Shown here one piece after another: positions 16,929 through 26,027 of a stretch of DNA of 64,000 nt; the stretch's first letter is position 1; each line of letters starts with the position of its first letter. The notes below the pieces were generated by a model, which had not been told where the DNA came from, did not search any database, and was given only the letters and a program-made list of their open reading frames with translations. The position numbers and the translations under genes are program-made. Where the stretch lies: assembly GCA_965263485.1 (NCBI GenBank), contig CBDHHO010000001.1, forward strand, positions 558,001 to 622,000, read 5' to 3'. The DNA comes from Haliotispira sp965263485 (GTDB lineage Bacteria > Spirochaetota > Spirochaetia > SP-2023).

Positions 16929-17798
16929 ATGGCTATTGTAGACTATAAAGAAATCATTCTTAGAGCAAGACAAGGAGGATATGCGGTTCCATCTTTCAAT
17001 ACCAATAATTTAGAGTATACTCAGGCAATCATCTCGGCCGCAAAAGAGCTGCACTCACCGGTGATTTTGGGAGCAGCTAAGAGTGAAGTTGATTATATGG
17101 GGGGATTTACATTTGTTGCCATGGTAACAGCAATGGTTAAAGACCTTGATATCCCTGTGGGGATTCATTTAGATCATGGCCCTTCCGTTGACGAAGTTGT
17201 TCGCTGTATTCGTTATGGTTTTAGTTCTGTAATGTATGATGGATCGTCTCTCCCGCTAGATGATAATATTGCTAATACGACGAAAGTCGTGGAATTAGCG
17301 CATGCTTGCGGCCTATGTGTTGAAGCAGAAATTGGTGTAATCGGCCAGACATCTGAAGGTCCTGAAGGTCCGGCGATTGATCCGGAGAGCGTCGGGCTTG
17401 CAGACCCAACAGAATGTGAAATTTTAGCACGGAAAAGCGGAGTGGATTGTTTAGCTGTTGCTGTTGGCAATGCTCACGGCATTTATAAACGGAAACCGGA
17501 AATTCGATTTTCGTTGCTACATGAAATCGCAACCAGAACCAATATCCCTCTGGTATTACACGGTGGCACCGGAATTCCTGTCTCTGATATTCAGAAGGCG
17601 ATAAAAATTGGTGTGGCCAAGATTAATTTCAGTACAGTGATGAGAAAAGGTGCGATAGAAACTCTTCGCCAGACTCTCAATTCAAATCTTGGAGAATTAG
17701 ATTATATGAAATTACTTTCCCCAGCACGTGAAAAGATGACTGAGATCGCAAAAGAGCATATCAAAATATGTATGTGCGATGGCAAGGCTTGGCAATGA
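16929..17798 (+). CDS. Class II ketose-bisphosphate aldolase
   Basis: This zinc-dependent aldolase of the FbaA/GatY/KbaY group has 289 residues. Metal and substrate motifs are AVPSFNTNNLE, VGIHLDHGPSVDE (histidine pair), VEAEIGVIG, AVGNAHGIY and LVLHGGTGIP, followed by KINFST. A strong AGGAGG lies before ATG 16929. It closes the operon: uptake, isomerisation, phosphorylation, then retro-aldol cleavage to DHAP plus an aldehyde. It could act on fructose-, tagatose- or another ketose phosphate; the sequence does not decide. Confidence 0.9.
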   Translation: MAIVDYKEIILRARQGGYAVPSFNTNNLEYTQAIISAAKELHSPVILGAAKSEVDYMGGFTFVAMVTAMVKDLDIPVGIHLDHGPSVDEVVRCIRYGFSSVMYDGSSLPLDDNIANTTKVVELAHACGLCVEAEIGVIGQTSEGPEGPAIDPESVGLADPTECEILARKSGVDCLAVAVGNAHGIYKRKPEIRFSLLHEIATRTNIPLVLHGGTGIPVSDIQKAIKIGVAKINFSTVMRKGAIETLRQTLNSNLGELDYMKLLSPAREKMTEIAKEHIKICMCDGKAWQ

Positions 17799-17828
17799 TC
17801 TGCTGAAACCCAATAATTCGTAGACTGT

Positions 17829-18818
17829 CTAACAACGCCCTGATCGGAGATCAATCCCACTCCTTACTTTCTCACTCTCATGAGTTTTCAGAAATGTGCG
17901 AGCCAGCAGACAAGCTCCTTTTGTTGCAGTGTTTTGACCTTGTACTGTAACAATGGAGACAGGGCCAATATTTTGGTGGCAGAGCTTGGTAAATTCGGAT
18001 CGTATGTACTGGTTCTTCTGTAACACACTCCCGTCGAGAAACAGCATGTCGTGGAAGAAGCACTTTCTCATACGCATAAACAGTTTGCACAGTTCTACTG
18101 CTGCTGCCCCAGCGATCTCCCGGGCATCCACACAGTTTTTGAGAAGTTCTGCATCGAGCAGCTCTGCATGTTTGGCCAGCTCGGCTTTTCCCTTCAAAGA
18201 GTAGACATAAGGGAGGATATCGCTTATCAGCCTGTACCGATGCGCACTGTTTTTTTGCATATATTGCAGCACCTTGTCTCCCAGTTGGGATGTTTTGCCC
18301 CATTCATGATCTTGCAGCACACGGGCAAAGATTTGGGTCGAGATCCAGTAAGCAGAACCTTCGTCGCCCAAGAGGTGACCCAAGCCGCCAAAACGATGCA
18401 GTTTACCCTTTCTATCTCTGGCAAGGGCGATGGAACCCGTCCCGGCAATGAGCAGGCTTCCCGGCTTGTTTTGGGCGGCTCCTGCAAGTAATATTTCTGC
18501 ATCGCTGCAAATATAAATATTTTGCACTGTCGGCCAAGAAAAGATTGAAGCGAAGATATCCTGCCAGGCTTTCGCTGTCTGAGGCCGATTTTTCTCTACT
18601 CCAGCACTTCCGAGGCAGCCAGCATCAAAGTCTTTAATGTCGATTCCAAGTACCTCTCTTGACTGCAGGAACAAATTTTCAATGGTCCGGCGCACTACTT
18701 CCGAGGGACCGCTCAGAAGGTTTGTAGCCTGACCAGAGAAAGTGCCGAGATGCACAGCCCCCTGTTCTATACGGAGCTGGGAAGTGCTGCCACCACCATT
18801 GATCCCAAAGACCGTCAT
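17829..18818 (-). CDS. BadF/BcrA-type amino-sugar kinase (MurNAc/GlcNAc kinase)
   Basis: This ASKHA-fold kinase of the BadF/BadG family has 329 residues. It shows the first phosphate loop FGINGGGSTSQL, DAGCLGSAG, the second loop LLIAGTGSIALARD and LGHLLGDEGSAYWIS, the hallmark of GlcNAc/MurNAc kinases. Its ATG overlaps the end of namZ by four bases (18815-18818). In a cluster with NamZ, a symporter, MurQ and NagZ, the best role is phosphorylation of imported MurNAc (and perhaps GlcNAc) at position 6, as in clostridial MurK. Confidence 0.85.
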   Translation of the reverse strand: MTVFGINGGGSTSQLRIEQGAVHLGTFSGQATNLLSGPSEVVRRTIENLFLQSREVLGIDIKDFDAGCLGSAGVEKNRPQTAKAWQDIFASIFSWPTVQNIYICSDAEILLAGAAQNKPGSLLIAGTGSIALARDRKGKLHRFGGLGHLLGDEGSAYWISTQIFARVLQDHEWGKTSQLGDKVLQYMQKNSAHRYRLISDILPYVYSLKGKAELAKHAELLDAELLKNCVDAREIAGAAAVELCKLFMRMRKCFFHDMLFLDGSVLQKNQYIRSEFTKLCHQNIGPVSIVTVQGQNTATKGACLLARTFLKTHESEKVRSGIDLRSGRC

Positions 18819-20029
18819 TGGCAGTCATACAGATCAATGGTGATCTCTTTACGTTGTTCCACATAAGCCGCCAAACCGCTGACTGCTTCAAGTTGCTCCA
18901 GCTCCTCCAGTGTTCCATTTCTTTCTACCCAGTACCGGACTTGATCCGTGCCGTTAATCAAGTCGATGGCCAGTCTGTCAAATTCGTATTCATAGGGCTC
19001 CGTATTCCAGAAAGAAGTTTTCAAGGGCAAGCTGTGGTATAATTCCCGGCAAATCAGCTGCATACTCAGCCATGGGCGGGCCCGCTGTACGTCGGTCACA
19101 TGTACCTGAAACCCGCCGCAAGCTTGGCCTTGGAACTTGTCATATGTCGGGAGAAAACTTACAGGACGCAGAAAGATCCCCTCCAGTCCATTGTCTGCCA
19201 GAGCCCCATTGCAGTTTTTACAAAAGGCATATGGTTCGAGCTTCGGATGCCCGATGATTTCCAAGCTGCGAGTTGTCCCTCTGCCTTCTGAGAGCGTGGT
19301 ACCCTCAAAGAGGACTGTGCCGATATAGGAAAGGCAGGTTTCCGCAGCGGGCAGATTAGGGGAAGGCAGCACCCAAGTCAGATCTGTCTCGGCAAATATA
19401 GCATTTCGCTTCCATCCTTCTATCGGTATCACTTCACACTCACAGGCAAGCTTGCAGTGTGTGAAGATAAATCTGGCCACCTCGCCAATGGTCAAACCAT
19501 GACGCTGCGGTATGGGCAGCAGACCGACGAAAGAGGCAAATGCCTCTTCCCGGACAAAGCCCTCCACAAGCTCTGCGCCGACCGGGTTCACCCTGTCCAG
19601 GACAATCACTTTAATATTTTTTTGTGCGCATTTCTCCATCAGCAAATATAGTGTTGATATATAGGTGTAAACGCGCGTACCGACATCCTGAAGGTCAACG
19701 ACAATACTGTCCACCCCACTGAGCATCTCATCGGTGGGCGCACGGGTATGAGAGTAAAGACTGTGAACGGGCAGATGGAAATACGGATGAACGTAATCTT
19801 TCGTCTCGATCATATTGTCCTGTACATCAGTGGAAAAACCGTGCTGGGGCCCGAAAATCTTTTTTAGCCTCGGGCCCAGAATTTCTTGTAGAGCCAGGAC
19901 TCCCGGAGTCAAATCCTTAGTGACAGAAGCATTGTGGCACAAATAACCCACGTTGCCCCGGAGACAGCTTTGGTATCCGGGAGAGCGCAGCAGTACATCC
20001 AAGCCATTAAAAACTTTGTATCGCTTCAT
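18815..20029 (-). CDS. namZ: Exo-beta-N-acetylmuramidase (DUF1343)
   Basis: The DUF1343 family includes Bacillus NamZ (YbbC), which releases terminal MurNAc from peptidoglycan fragments. Visible motifs are GYLCHNASVTKDL, IFGPQHGFSTDVQDN, VDLQDVGTRVYTYISTLYL, VLDRVNPVG and LFEGTTLSEGRGTTRSLEIIG. The open frame reaches back to 20143, but ATG 20029 (MKRYKVFNG) matches the family start and overlaps the symporter stop by four bases, giving 404 residues. No signal peptide is seen, as in some homologues, so it may act in the cytoplasm or leave by another route. Confidence 0.88.
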   Translation of the reverse strand: MKRYKVFNGLDVLLRSPGYQSCLRGNVGYLCHNASVTKDLTPGVLALQEILGPRLKKIFGPQHGFSTDVQDNMIETKDYVHPYFHLPVHSLYSHTRAPTDEMLSGVDSIVVDLQDVGTRVYTYISTLYLLMEKCAQKNIKVIVLDRVNPVGAELVEGFVREEAFASFVGLLPIPQRHGLTIGEVARFIFTHCKLACECEVIPIEGWKRNAIFAETDLTWVLPSPNLPAAETCLSYIGTVLFEGTTLSEGRGTTRSLEIIGHPKLEPYAFCKNCNGALADNGLEGIFLRPVSFLPTYDKFQGQACGGFQVHVTDVQRARPWLSMQLICRELYHSLPLKTSFWNTEPYEYEFDRLAIDLINGTDQVRYWVERNGTLEELEQLEAVSGLAAYVEQRKEITIDLYDCQ

Positions 20030-21642
20030 TCTGTTGCGTCCTGTGTGCCCTCCTGAGAATCCCACTCTTCGCTTGCCGATTCCTTTGGTTTTCCTAAGAA
20101 GCAAACCAGTGCTGCGAGCAATGTGCCGAAGACCAACACCCAAGGGAATGAAGGATTAGGTAGAGTAATGCCCAGCAGATCATTGACCAGTGGTTTCCAG
20201 ATGTAAGGCTGCATCAACACGGTAAAGACAAAGCCAGTGCACAAAGCCGCAATTGCGCTGGCATTATTTCCGCGTTTGGTAAACATTGCGACGCTGAATA
20301 CACCAAGCAGACCCGTATAGGCAAAAACCATCATGCTGAGGGCAAAATTCAGCAGGGGCATCTTGCTTGCCTGCTGCATGTAATAACTTAACACGCTCAC
20401 CGTACCCAAAAGGACAGCGGCCACGATAACACCTATTCGCCCGGCCTTGACATAGTGCAGACTATCCCTGTTAAGGCCCCGCTTCTCTTGTATCGGCTTG
20501 TAGAAGTCGTTGACCAACACTGAAGACATGGCATTCAAGCCGGAATTCAAAGTCGATACTGCCGCAGCCATAACTCCGATGGTCATCAGGCCCTTTATCC
20601 CCGCTGGCATTTCATTTAGCATATAATACATAAAAATCTGTACTGTTTGAGGAGCATTTTTACTCATATCCACAACATGCTCGTAATTCCCGCGGAGTAA
20701 GTCAGGTTGATTGTAGAAAATATACAAGAATAAGCCGACAAACATAAATACCATGGTGACCGGAAGACTGATCAGTGCACCAGTCACCGCAGACATGGCA
20801 CCTTGCTTGGCACTTTTGCAAGTCAGCAGCCTCTGGGTCATGTCCTGGTCCAGGGCGTGAGAAGCTACAGATAACAGGACAAAGCCCGTCAGAGAGGTCC
20901 AGACGGTATACACGTCAGTAAAGCCGCTGAACTGAAAATCGAACAGCTTCAATTTGGAGTTTCCTTCAGCCCCTCCAGTCTGGAGAGCAGAGATGACTTC
21001 GGAAGGGGTGGCAGAAAATGCTAAATATAGAGATATAATCGCGATCAGTGCAGCACTGACATAGATGACCAGCTGGACGACATCACTCCATATTACGGAA
21101 CGGATCCCGCCAAAATAGGCATAAGCGATGCCAACAATAACTAATAATAATGTAGATAACAGGATATGAGTCGGCGCGATGTCAAAGAATAAGACCATGG
21201 ACATGGCAATTGCAGCCATGTACAAACGTGCGCCACTGGCAAAAACCCGGCCAAAGAAATACCATATTCCTGTTGCCCTTTGTGCTGCTGCGCCATATCG
21301 TTTGTGCAGGAGTTGGTATACCGTCATGACCCTGTTTTCATAAAATCTGGGGATAAAAAAGTAGGCAACCAGCAATATACCAAGAATATAGCCAATATTT
21401 GTCGACAGATATGTGAGGTTACTACCGTAAGCAGCTCCTGGGCCTCCCAAGAATGTGGCAGCGGATTGAGTGGTCGCTAATAGAGAAATAGCTACAGCCC
21501 AGAGCGGCATCTGTTTTTTGGCCAAGAAGTACTCATCCATATTGCTCACCTTTCTCCTCGACAAAATAAAGCCCAAGAGAGCAGAAAGGGCAAAATACCC
21601 AATAAAAACTATCCAGTCCAGAAACATAAATTTGGTATTCAT
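20026..21642 (-). CDS. Sodium:solute symporter (SSS family)
   Basis: This is a membrane transporter of 538 residues with about 13 helices. It has the SSS signature regions FLGGPGAAYGSNLTYLSTNIG near residue 65 and GGIRSVIWSDVVQLVIY near 180, and a gapped Na-site region after LLSVASHALDQDMTQRLL. It heads the operon symporter-namZ-kinase, with four-base overlaps between genes. Context indicates import of MurNAc or MurNAc-containing fragments without phosphorylation, replacing the PTS permease MurP of other bacteria. Sialic acid or glucose specificity is also possible. Confidence 0.85.
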   Translation of the reverse strand: MNTKFMFLDWIVFIGYFALSALLGFILSRRKVSNMDEYFLAKKQMPLWAVAISLLATTQSAATFLGGPGAAYGSNLTYLSTNIGYILGILLVAYFFIPRFYENRVMTVYQLLHKRYGAAAQRATGIWYFFGRVFASGARLYMAAIAMSMVLFFDIAPTHILLSTLLLVIVGIAYAYFGGIRSVIWSDVVQLVIYVSAALIAIISLYLAFSATPSEVISALQTGGAEGNSKLKLFDFQFSGFTDVYTVWTSLTGFVLLSVASHALDQDMTQRLLTCKSAKQGAMSAVTGALISLPVTMVFMFVGLFLYIFYNQPDLLRGNYEHVVDMSKNAPQTVQIFMYYMLNEMPAGIKGLMTIGVMAAAVSTLNSGLNAMSSVLVNDFYKPIQEKRGLNRDSLHYVKAGRIGVIVAAVLLGTVSVLSYYMQQASKMPLLNFALSMMVFAYTGLLGVFSVAMFTKRGNNASAIAALCTGFVFTVLMQPYIWKPLVNDLLGITLPNPSFPWVLVFGTLLAALVCFLGKPKESASEEWDSQEGTQDATE

Positions 21643-21708
21643 AATTTACCTCCAGTGATTTTGGGTATTTGTTATCCTAATATTGTAACACGAAATTTTC
21701 ATATAATC

Positions 21709-21763
21709 AATTTTTTTCTGAAAAAAATTTGCAGAAAAGATCTGTGTGTGATATATTATCACA
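21709..21763. promoter_or_regulatory. Two operator-like palindromes in the MurNAc divergent region
   Basis: A 21-bp perfect dyad at 21709-21729 has arms AATTTTTTTC and GAAAAAAATT around a central T. A 17-bp perfect dyad at 21747-21763 (TGTGATATATTATCACA) ends just before the regulator ATG. Their position between symporter and regulator suggests binding of the MurR-like protein, with autoregulation. This is inference. Confidence 0.5.
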
Positions 21764-21764
21764 A

Positions 21765-22616
21765 ATGGAAGTGAAAAGATTGCCGGGACTGTTGCAAGAT
21801 ATGCGACAGCAGTGTTCTAGGACAGAAAAAAGGATACTGGACTACATACTTGAAAAGCCAGAAGATTTTATCTCCCGTCCGATCACTGAGATCGCAGAAG
21901 AGCTTAATACCAGTCCCTCGGCTATCAGTCGCCTGTGTTCAAAGTTTCGCGTAGGCAGCATTGCAAACTTCAGAGTCTTACTGGGGCAGAGTGTCGCCAT
22001 TGATAGGAACATCAATGAACCACGGCAGCTATCAGTTGATTTAAAAGACAGTCCAGAAAATATATGCAGGAATATTCTGCACTTTGAGCAAAATCAACTG
22101 TCATTGTTTAAGGATGTGATAGATGTCTCCGCATTGCTTTCAGCGAGCAATGCAATGTACCAGGCGAAGCAGATCTATATTTTTGGCATCGGTGCCAGTG
22201 CTGTGGTCGGCTTGGATTTGTCCCACAAGATGTACCGCTTGCAGAAAAAATGTTTCTGGTCTATGGATACCGATCTGCAGGTCATGGCATCTCAAAGCAT
22301 GGAGAAGGGCGACTTGGCCTTTTGCATCTCCTATTCTGGCAGAAGCCCGGCGATATGTAAGATAGCCCAATACGCCAAGGACAATCAGATCCAAAACATC
22401 GGTCTGTATGCCAGAAAAAACAGCCCGCTGAGCCGCTTGGTAGAGCTTTCCATTACCAGCCCTTTTCACGATCCCAGAGCGCACATCGGAGCTGATGTTT
22501 CTCGAATCCACCAATTGCTTGTAGTGGATATCCTCTGTGCCCTGCTGGCGGCGAAAGACTCGCCGAGCGCGTTGCTTGCATTAGAAAATACTCGTGCTAT
22601 GGTCAAAAAACAGTAA
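21765..22616 (+). CDS. RpiR/MurR-family transcriptional regulator
   Basis: The N-terminal RpiR helix-turn-helix covers about residues 12-70 (RTEKRILDYILEKPED, then TEIAEELNTSPSAISRLCSKF). The C-terminal SIS sugar-phosphate domain has IYIFGIGASAVVGLDLSHKM and FCISYSGRSPAICKIAQYA. ATG 21765 is chosen; a TTG-started extension from 21729 would begin inside one palindrome and overlap the other. The gene lies 15 bp before murQ on the same strand, so it is probably the MurNAc-6-P responsive regulator of this cluster. Confidence 0.85.
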   Translation: MEVKRLPGLLQDMRQQCSRTEKRILDYILEKPEDFISRPITEIAEELNTSPSAISRLCSKFRVGSIANFRVLLGQSVAIDRNINEPRQLSVDLKDSPENICRNILHFEQNQLSLFKDVIDVSALLSASNAMYQAKQIYIFGIGASAVVGLDLSHKMYRLQKKCFWSMDTDLQVMASQSMEKGDLAFCISYSGRSPAICKIAQYAKDNQIQNIGLYARKNSPLSRLVELSITSPFHDPRAHIGADVSRIHQLLVVDILCALLAAKDSPSALLALENTRAMVKKQ

Positions 22617-22631
22617 GACAAAGGTGTTTAG

Positions 22632-23567
22632 ATGGATATTGGTACTTCGATCACAGAACAAGTTAATGATGTTTCCCAAGATATTGATATAAAGTCCAGC
22701 TTGGAAATCCTGCAAATAATGAATAATGAAGATAAAAAGGTAGCTTGTGCCATTACGCCGATTTTGCCTGCTATAGCAAGATTGATTGATAGAATTGTAC
22801 ACGCTTTAAATAATCAAGGTAGAATGATTTATATTGGAGCGGGCACCAGTGGACGACTGGGGGTCCTAGATGCCTCAGAATGCCCTCCTACGTTTGGCAC
22901 AGCTCCGGATCTGGTTCAAGGTTTGATTGCGGGGGGGCCTGCAGCTCTAGTCCATTCTGTTGAAGACGCCGAGGACGATGCAAAGCAGGCAATTTTTGAT
23001 TTACAGAATATTGAGTTTTCCAAGTGTGATGTGCTCATCGGCATCAGCGCGAGCGGCAGTGCTTCCTATGCTGTGGCCGCATTGCGCTACGCCAGTACCT
23101 GTGGCGCGGTCACCGCTGCAATCAGCTGCAATACGGCTGCAGAGATTCTTCAGGTTGCAGATTATCCCTTATGCGTGGAGGTTGGCCCCGAAATCATAGC
23201 AGGCTCAACCCGGTTGAAGGCCGGGACAGCGCAAAAAATGCTTCTAAACATGCTGAGCACAGTGAGTATGATCAAACTGGGCAAAGTCTATGGGAATCTG
23301 ATGGTTGATTTAAAGCCCGCAAATAAAAAACTGGAACAGCGTTCCCTCAACTTGATAAAGAATATTACAAATTGTGATGAAAGAACGGCAAGGGCATTCT
23401 TTCAGGAATCTGGCAAGCAACCCAAGGTCGCCATTGCCATGCTGCTTTCGGGAAAGACGCGCGGGGAGGCGGAAACATTTCTGCAGAGCAATCCCAGCCT
23501 CCGTCAAATGGTCCAAGGAAATGAAAATTCCCGAGGGCAGCCTAGGCAGAGGGCTTTTAAGTCTTAA
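22632..23567 (+). CDS. murQ: N-acetylmuramic acid 6-phosphate etherase
   Basis: MurQ cleaves the lactyl ether of MurNAc-6-P to GlcNAc-6-P and D-lactate. The SIS fold shows RMIYIGAGTSGRLGVLDASECPPTFG near residue 60, then GLIAGGPAALVHSVEDAEDD containing the catalytic glutamate, GISASGSASYAVAAL, and GPEIIAGSTRLKAGTAQKM. Length 311 is normal. It is co-directional with the MurR-like gene 15 bp upstream and converges on nagZ. It links the kinase product to the central amino-sugar pathway. Confidence 0.95.
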   Translation: MDIGTSITEQVNDVSQDIDIKSSLEILQIMNNEDKKVACAITPILPAIARLIDRIVHALNNQGRMIYIGAGTSGRLGVLDASECPPTFGTAPDLVQGLIAGGPAALVHSVEDAEDDAKQAIFDLQNIEFSKCDVLIGISASGSASYAVAALRYASTCGAVTAAISCNTAAEILQVADYPLCVEVGPEIIAGSTRLKAGTAQKMLLNMLSTVSMIKLGKVYGNLMVDLKPANKKLEQRSLNLIKNITNCDERTARAFFQESGKQPKVAIAMLLSGKTRGEAETFLQSNPSLRQMVQGNENSRGQPRQRAFKS

Positions 23568-23643
23568 ATTCAGAGCCGCTGTGCGACAAAAGATATTGGC
23601 GAGCCAGAGCAGTCCGTAAAAAATGGCAGATACCTGCAAGCTT

Positions 23644-24798
23644 TTATATTCTTGGCTGGGATAGTGCTTGTAGCTCATAACCTGCTGTTTCGACCAGTTG
23701 CTGCAGTGCCCTATATTCACTCTGCCAAGATTGGTCAATCCTGCGGGAATCAGTCTTTACCTGATCCATAGAGCCAGAAATTATTGGAACCTGCAGATTC
23801 GCGTTTGCCAGACGCTCCAGGCTCCGATCGCTGATGGGCTGCACGGCCTCCAGTATGGCGGCCTGCTCGGTTAAATTTCCTTGTACAGCAATGATGACAT
23901 CGCAGCCAGCCTGCTGTGAAAGTCGCGCTCGATCGGGCAAGCTCCCTTTCAGAGCTTCCATCCATATGCAGTCACTACATATAACTCCCGCAAAACCCAA
24001 TTCCTGGCGCAGAATCCCATTCAAAATATATTGAGATTGGCTGGCTGAATTTTGAGAATCCAAGCTCTCTATCAACATATGTCCGGCCATTACCCATGGA
24101 GGAGAGGTGGATGGCCCGGAGGAGTCGCCACATAGGGCACGGAATGGCAGCAGATCTGTCTTTTCCAGTTCAGGCCGCAGGGTTGATATTACGGGCAGTG
24201 CCTTGTGCGAATCCATTTTTGCCCGACCGTGACCAGGAAAGTGCTTAACACAGCTTTTGACACCGAATTGATGCAGTCCACTGATAAATTCCCGGGCTAA
24301 TACCGTCACTGTATGAGGCTCCCTTGCATAGGCCCGGTCACTGATAATCGGGTCTGCGTCTGGAAGAGGGATGTCGGCTACAGGGGCATAATTCAAATCG
24401 ATTGCCAAGGAAGCCAGCACGGAAGCAATGGCACGTCCTGCTTGGCGGCTGACTTGCTTGCCCAGTTCTTCGTCTTTGCGGTAGATGCGGCCAATGAGAG
24501 CTGCTTCCGGGTAATGAGGCCAGCACTTACTTCTTGGATGAGGCTCCCTGTGGTCAAAATGGATCGGGCCCGCCAGCCGCTGCACCCGGCCTCCTTCCTG
24601 GTCGATAGAAACAGGCGCATCTTCTCGCCCAACACAATCGCGAAAATCTTGGATAAATTCCCTCAGCTGGGCAGGACTGTGGCAATTTTCCTGCATGACA
24701 ATCAAACCTAAAGGCTGATATTTTTTGAGAAATTCACGGAAATCCACATCGATTTCTGTTTTTTTATAAGCTAGAATTACTGGTTTTATTGGAGACAT
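23644..24798 (-). CDS. nagZ: Beta-N-acetylglucosaminidase, GH3
   Basis: This GH3 enzyme of 384 residues hydrolyses GlcNAc from GlcNAc-MurNAc fragments. It shows VSIDQEGGRVQRL, the diagnostic KHFPGHGRAKMDSH loop with the His-Asp pair used as acid/base in NagZ, and VICSDCIWMEAL with the nucleophile aspartate. No signal peptide is apparent, so cytoplasmic action is likely. It completes the peptidoglycan salvage set; the GlcNAc removed here exposes MurNAc for NamZ. The 76-bp gap to convergent murQ has no clear terminator. Confidence 0.92.
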   Translation of the reverse strand: MSPIKPVILAYKKTEIDVDFREFLKKYQPLGLIVMQENCHSPAQLREFIQDFRDCVGREDAPVSIDQEGGRVQRLAGPIHFDHREPHPRSKCWPHYPEAALIGRIYRKDEELGKQVSRQAGRAIASVLASLAIDLNYAPVADIPLPDADPIISDRAYAREPHTVTVLAREFISGLHQFGVKSCVKHFPGHGRAKMDSHKALPVISTLRPELEKTDLLPFRALCGDSSGPSTSPPWVMAGHMLIESLDSQNSASQSQYILNGILRQELGFAGVICSDCIWMEALKGSLPDRARLSQQAGCDVIIAVQGNLTEQAAILEAVQPISDRSLERLANANLQVPIISGSMDQVKTDSRRIDQSWQSEYRALQQLVETAGYELQALSQPRI

Positions 24799-25063
24799 AT
24801 ATCCCTATTAAAAATAAGTTAAAATACGAAAAAACAATTCAAGTATATCGGCTGAGTTGTTTTTAAGCAACTTACTTTGTATATTTTGCTGGGATGTATA
24901 CTGCTATAAGCAATACCTTGGTCCAAACTCAGTGCCAGCCCCTTCCACCACCCCCTAAATCAAGCCTGCCGGGGTTTTTGTCGGGTTGTTTGCGGGGTTT
25001 CGTTCCGGAAAGTAAGTCCGCAGCGGGATTGACAGGGAGTACTGGGAGGACTATTCTGCTTCC
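24799..25063. other. Intergenic region between nagZ and the araC-type gene
   Basis: Divergent promoter region of 265 bp. The left third is AT-rich and suits the nagZ promoter. The right part is G/C-rich (CCCCTTCCACCACCCCC, GGGGTTTTTGTCGGG) with no gene. No operator was identified. Confidence 0.5.
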
Positions 25064-25897
25064 ATGTTTGAGGAAGTCTCTTATCCCTTACAGATCAAAA
25101 GTATTGATTATAAAGAAACTGATAAATCCTACGAAAAAACACCCGGCCGCTTTGCTTTTTACAAATGGTATTGTGTACTTTACGGCAGTGTCGAAATGAT
25201 TGTCGACGGCAGAGAAATTGTCATTCAGCCCGAAGAATCCCTGCTGATCCCGCCCAACGCAGAACGCTGCTCCCGGGCCTTGAAGACCATGGTCGGCTAC
25301 ATCTGCCTGTACTTTGAGAACCAGAATCTGGAGCTCGGTCAGCTGGAAAACCGGGTGGTATCTCTTTCGGAATCCCTGATTGAAGATGTCCGGGCCTTGA
25401 CCGGAGAATTAAAATCCCCCGGTTGCTCTGATTCTCTGCACTATATCTATGCGCTGGTCATCCGTCTGCTGATCTCACAGCTTCGTTCTGTGGCAGAAGG
25501 AAAGGAATCCAAGCATCACGACTCCTTTCTCAACCACGAATATAAAAAAGACTTGATCCAGAAAATCGATCATTTCATTTTTTCTCACATTAAGGAACCC
25601 CTGAGCCGCGAGCAGTTGGCTGAATCGTTTCACTTTTCTCCCTCCCATCTCGCTCGCCTGTACAAGGGGATGACCGGAAAAACCCTGACGGACAAAGTCA
25701 TCAAAACCCGCATGGAAAGGGCTCGTTCCCTTTTGCTCGGCAGTACTATCAATATCACCCTGATTGCCGAGGAAGTCGGCTACAATTCCTACAGTCATTT
25801 TTCTCAGGTCTTCAAAAAAGAAACCGGTATCACCCCGTCGATATACCGCAAGACACACGGAACCGCCTACGGCACGCGGCAGATATCCGGTGAATGA
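25064..25897 (+). CDS. AraC-family transcriptional regulator
   Basis: The N-terminal cupin-like sensor (residues about 20-75, WYCVLYGSVEMIVDGREI, LLIPPNAERC) is followed by the AraC DNA-binding domain at about 170-270. That domain has two helix-turn-helix units: SREQLAESFHFSPSHLARLYK and ITLIAEEVGYNSYSHFSQVFKK, then TGITPSIYR. GGGAGGA precedes ATG 25064 at a long spacing. It is co-directional with and 130 bp upstream of the aldolase/ALDH/kinase genes, and is the likely activator of that locus. Confidence 0.88.
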   Translation: MFEEVSYPLQIKSIDYKETDKSYEKTPGRFAFYKWYCVLYGSVEMIVDGREIVIQPEESLLIPPNAERCSRALKTMVGYICLYFENQNLELGQLENRVVSLSESLIEDVRALTGELKSPGCSDSLHYIYALVIRLLISQLRSVAEGKESKHHDSFLNHEYKKDLIQKIDHFIFSHIKEPLSREQLAESFHFSPSHLARLYKGMTGKTLTDKVIKTRMERARSLLLGSTINITLIAEEVGYNSYSHFSQVFKKETGITPSIYRKTHGTAYGTRQISGE

Positions 25898-26027
25898 ACG
25901 GATAACACATTATTATCATCTGATATCACAGCCGGTGCTCGAATTCCGAATAAAATTAATCTTTTTCTGATATTTTTACCGCATTTTTGCTGTTACTATT
26001 TTCCCATCTTTTTTCAGGGAAAACACG

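Noticed and set aside
21747..21763. CRP binding site
   Set aside because: The TGTGA/TCACA arms are separated by 7 bp instead of 6 and no CRP gene is in view; treated only as a dyad.
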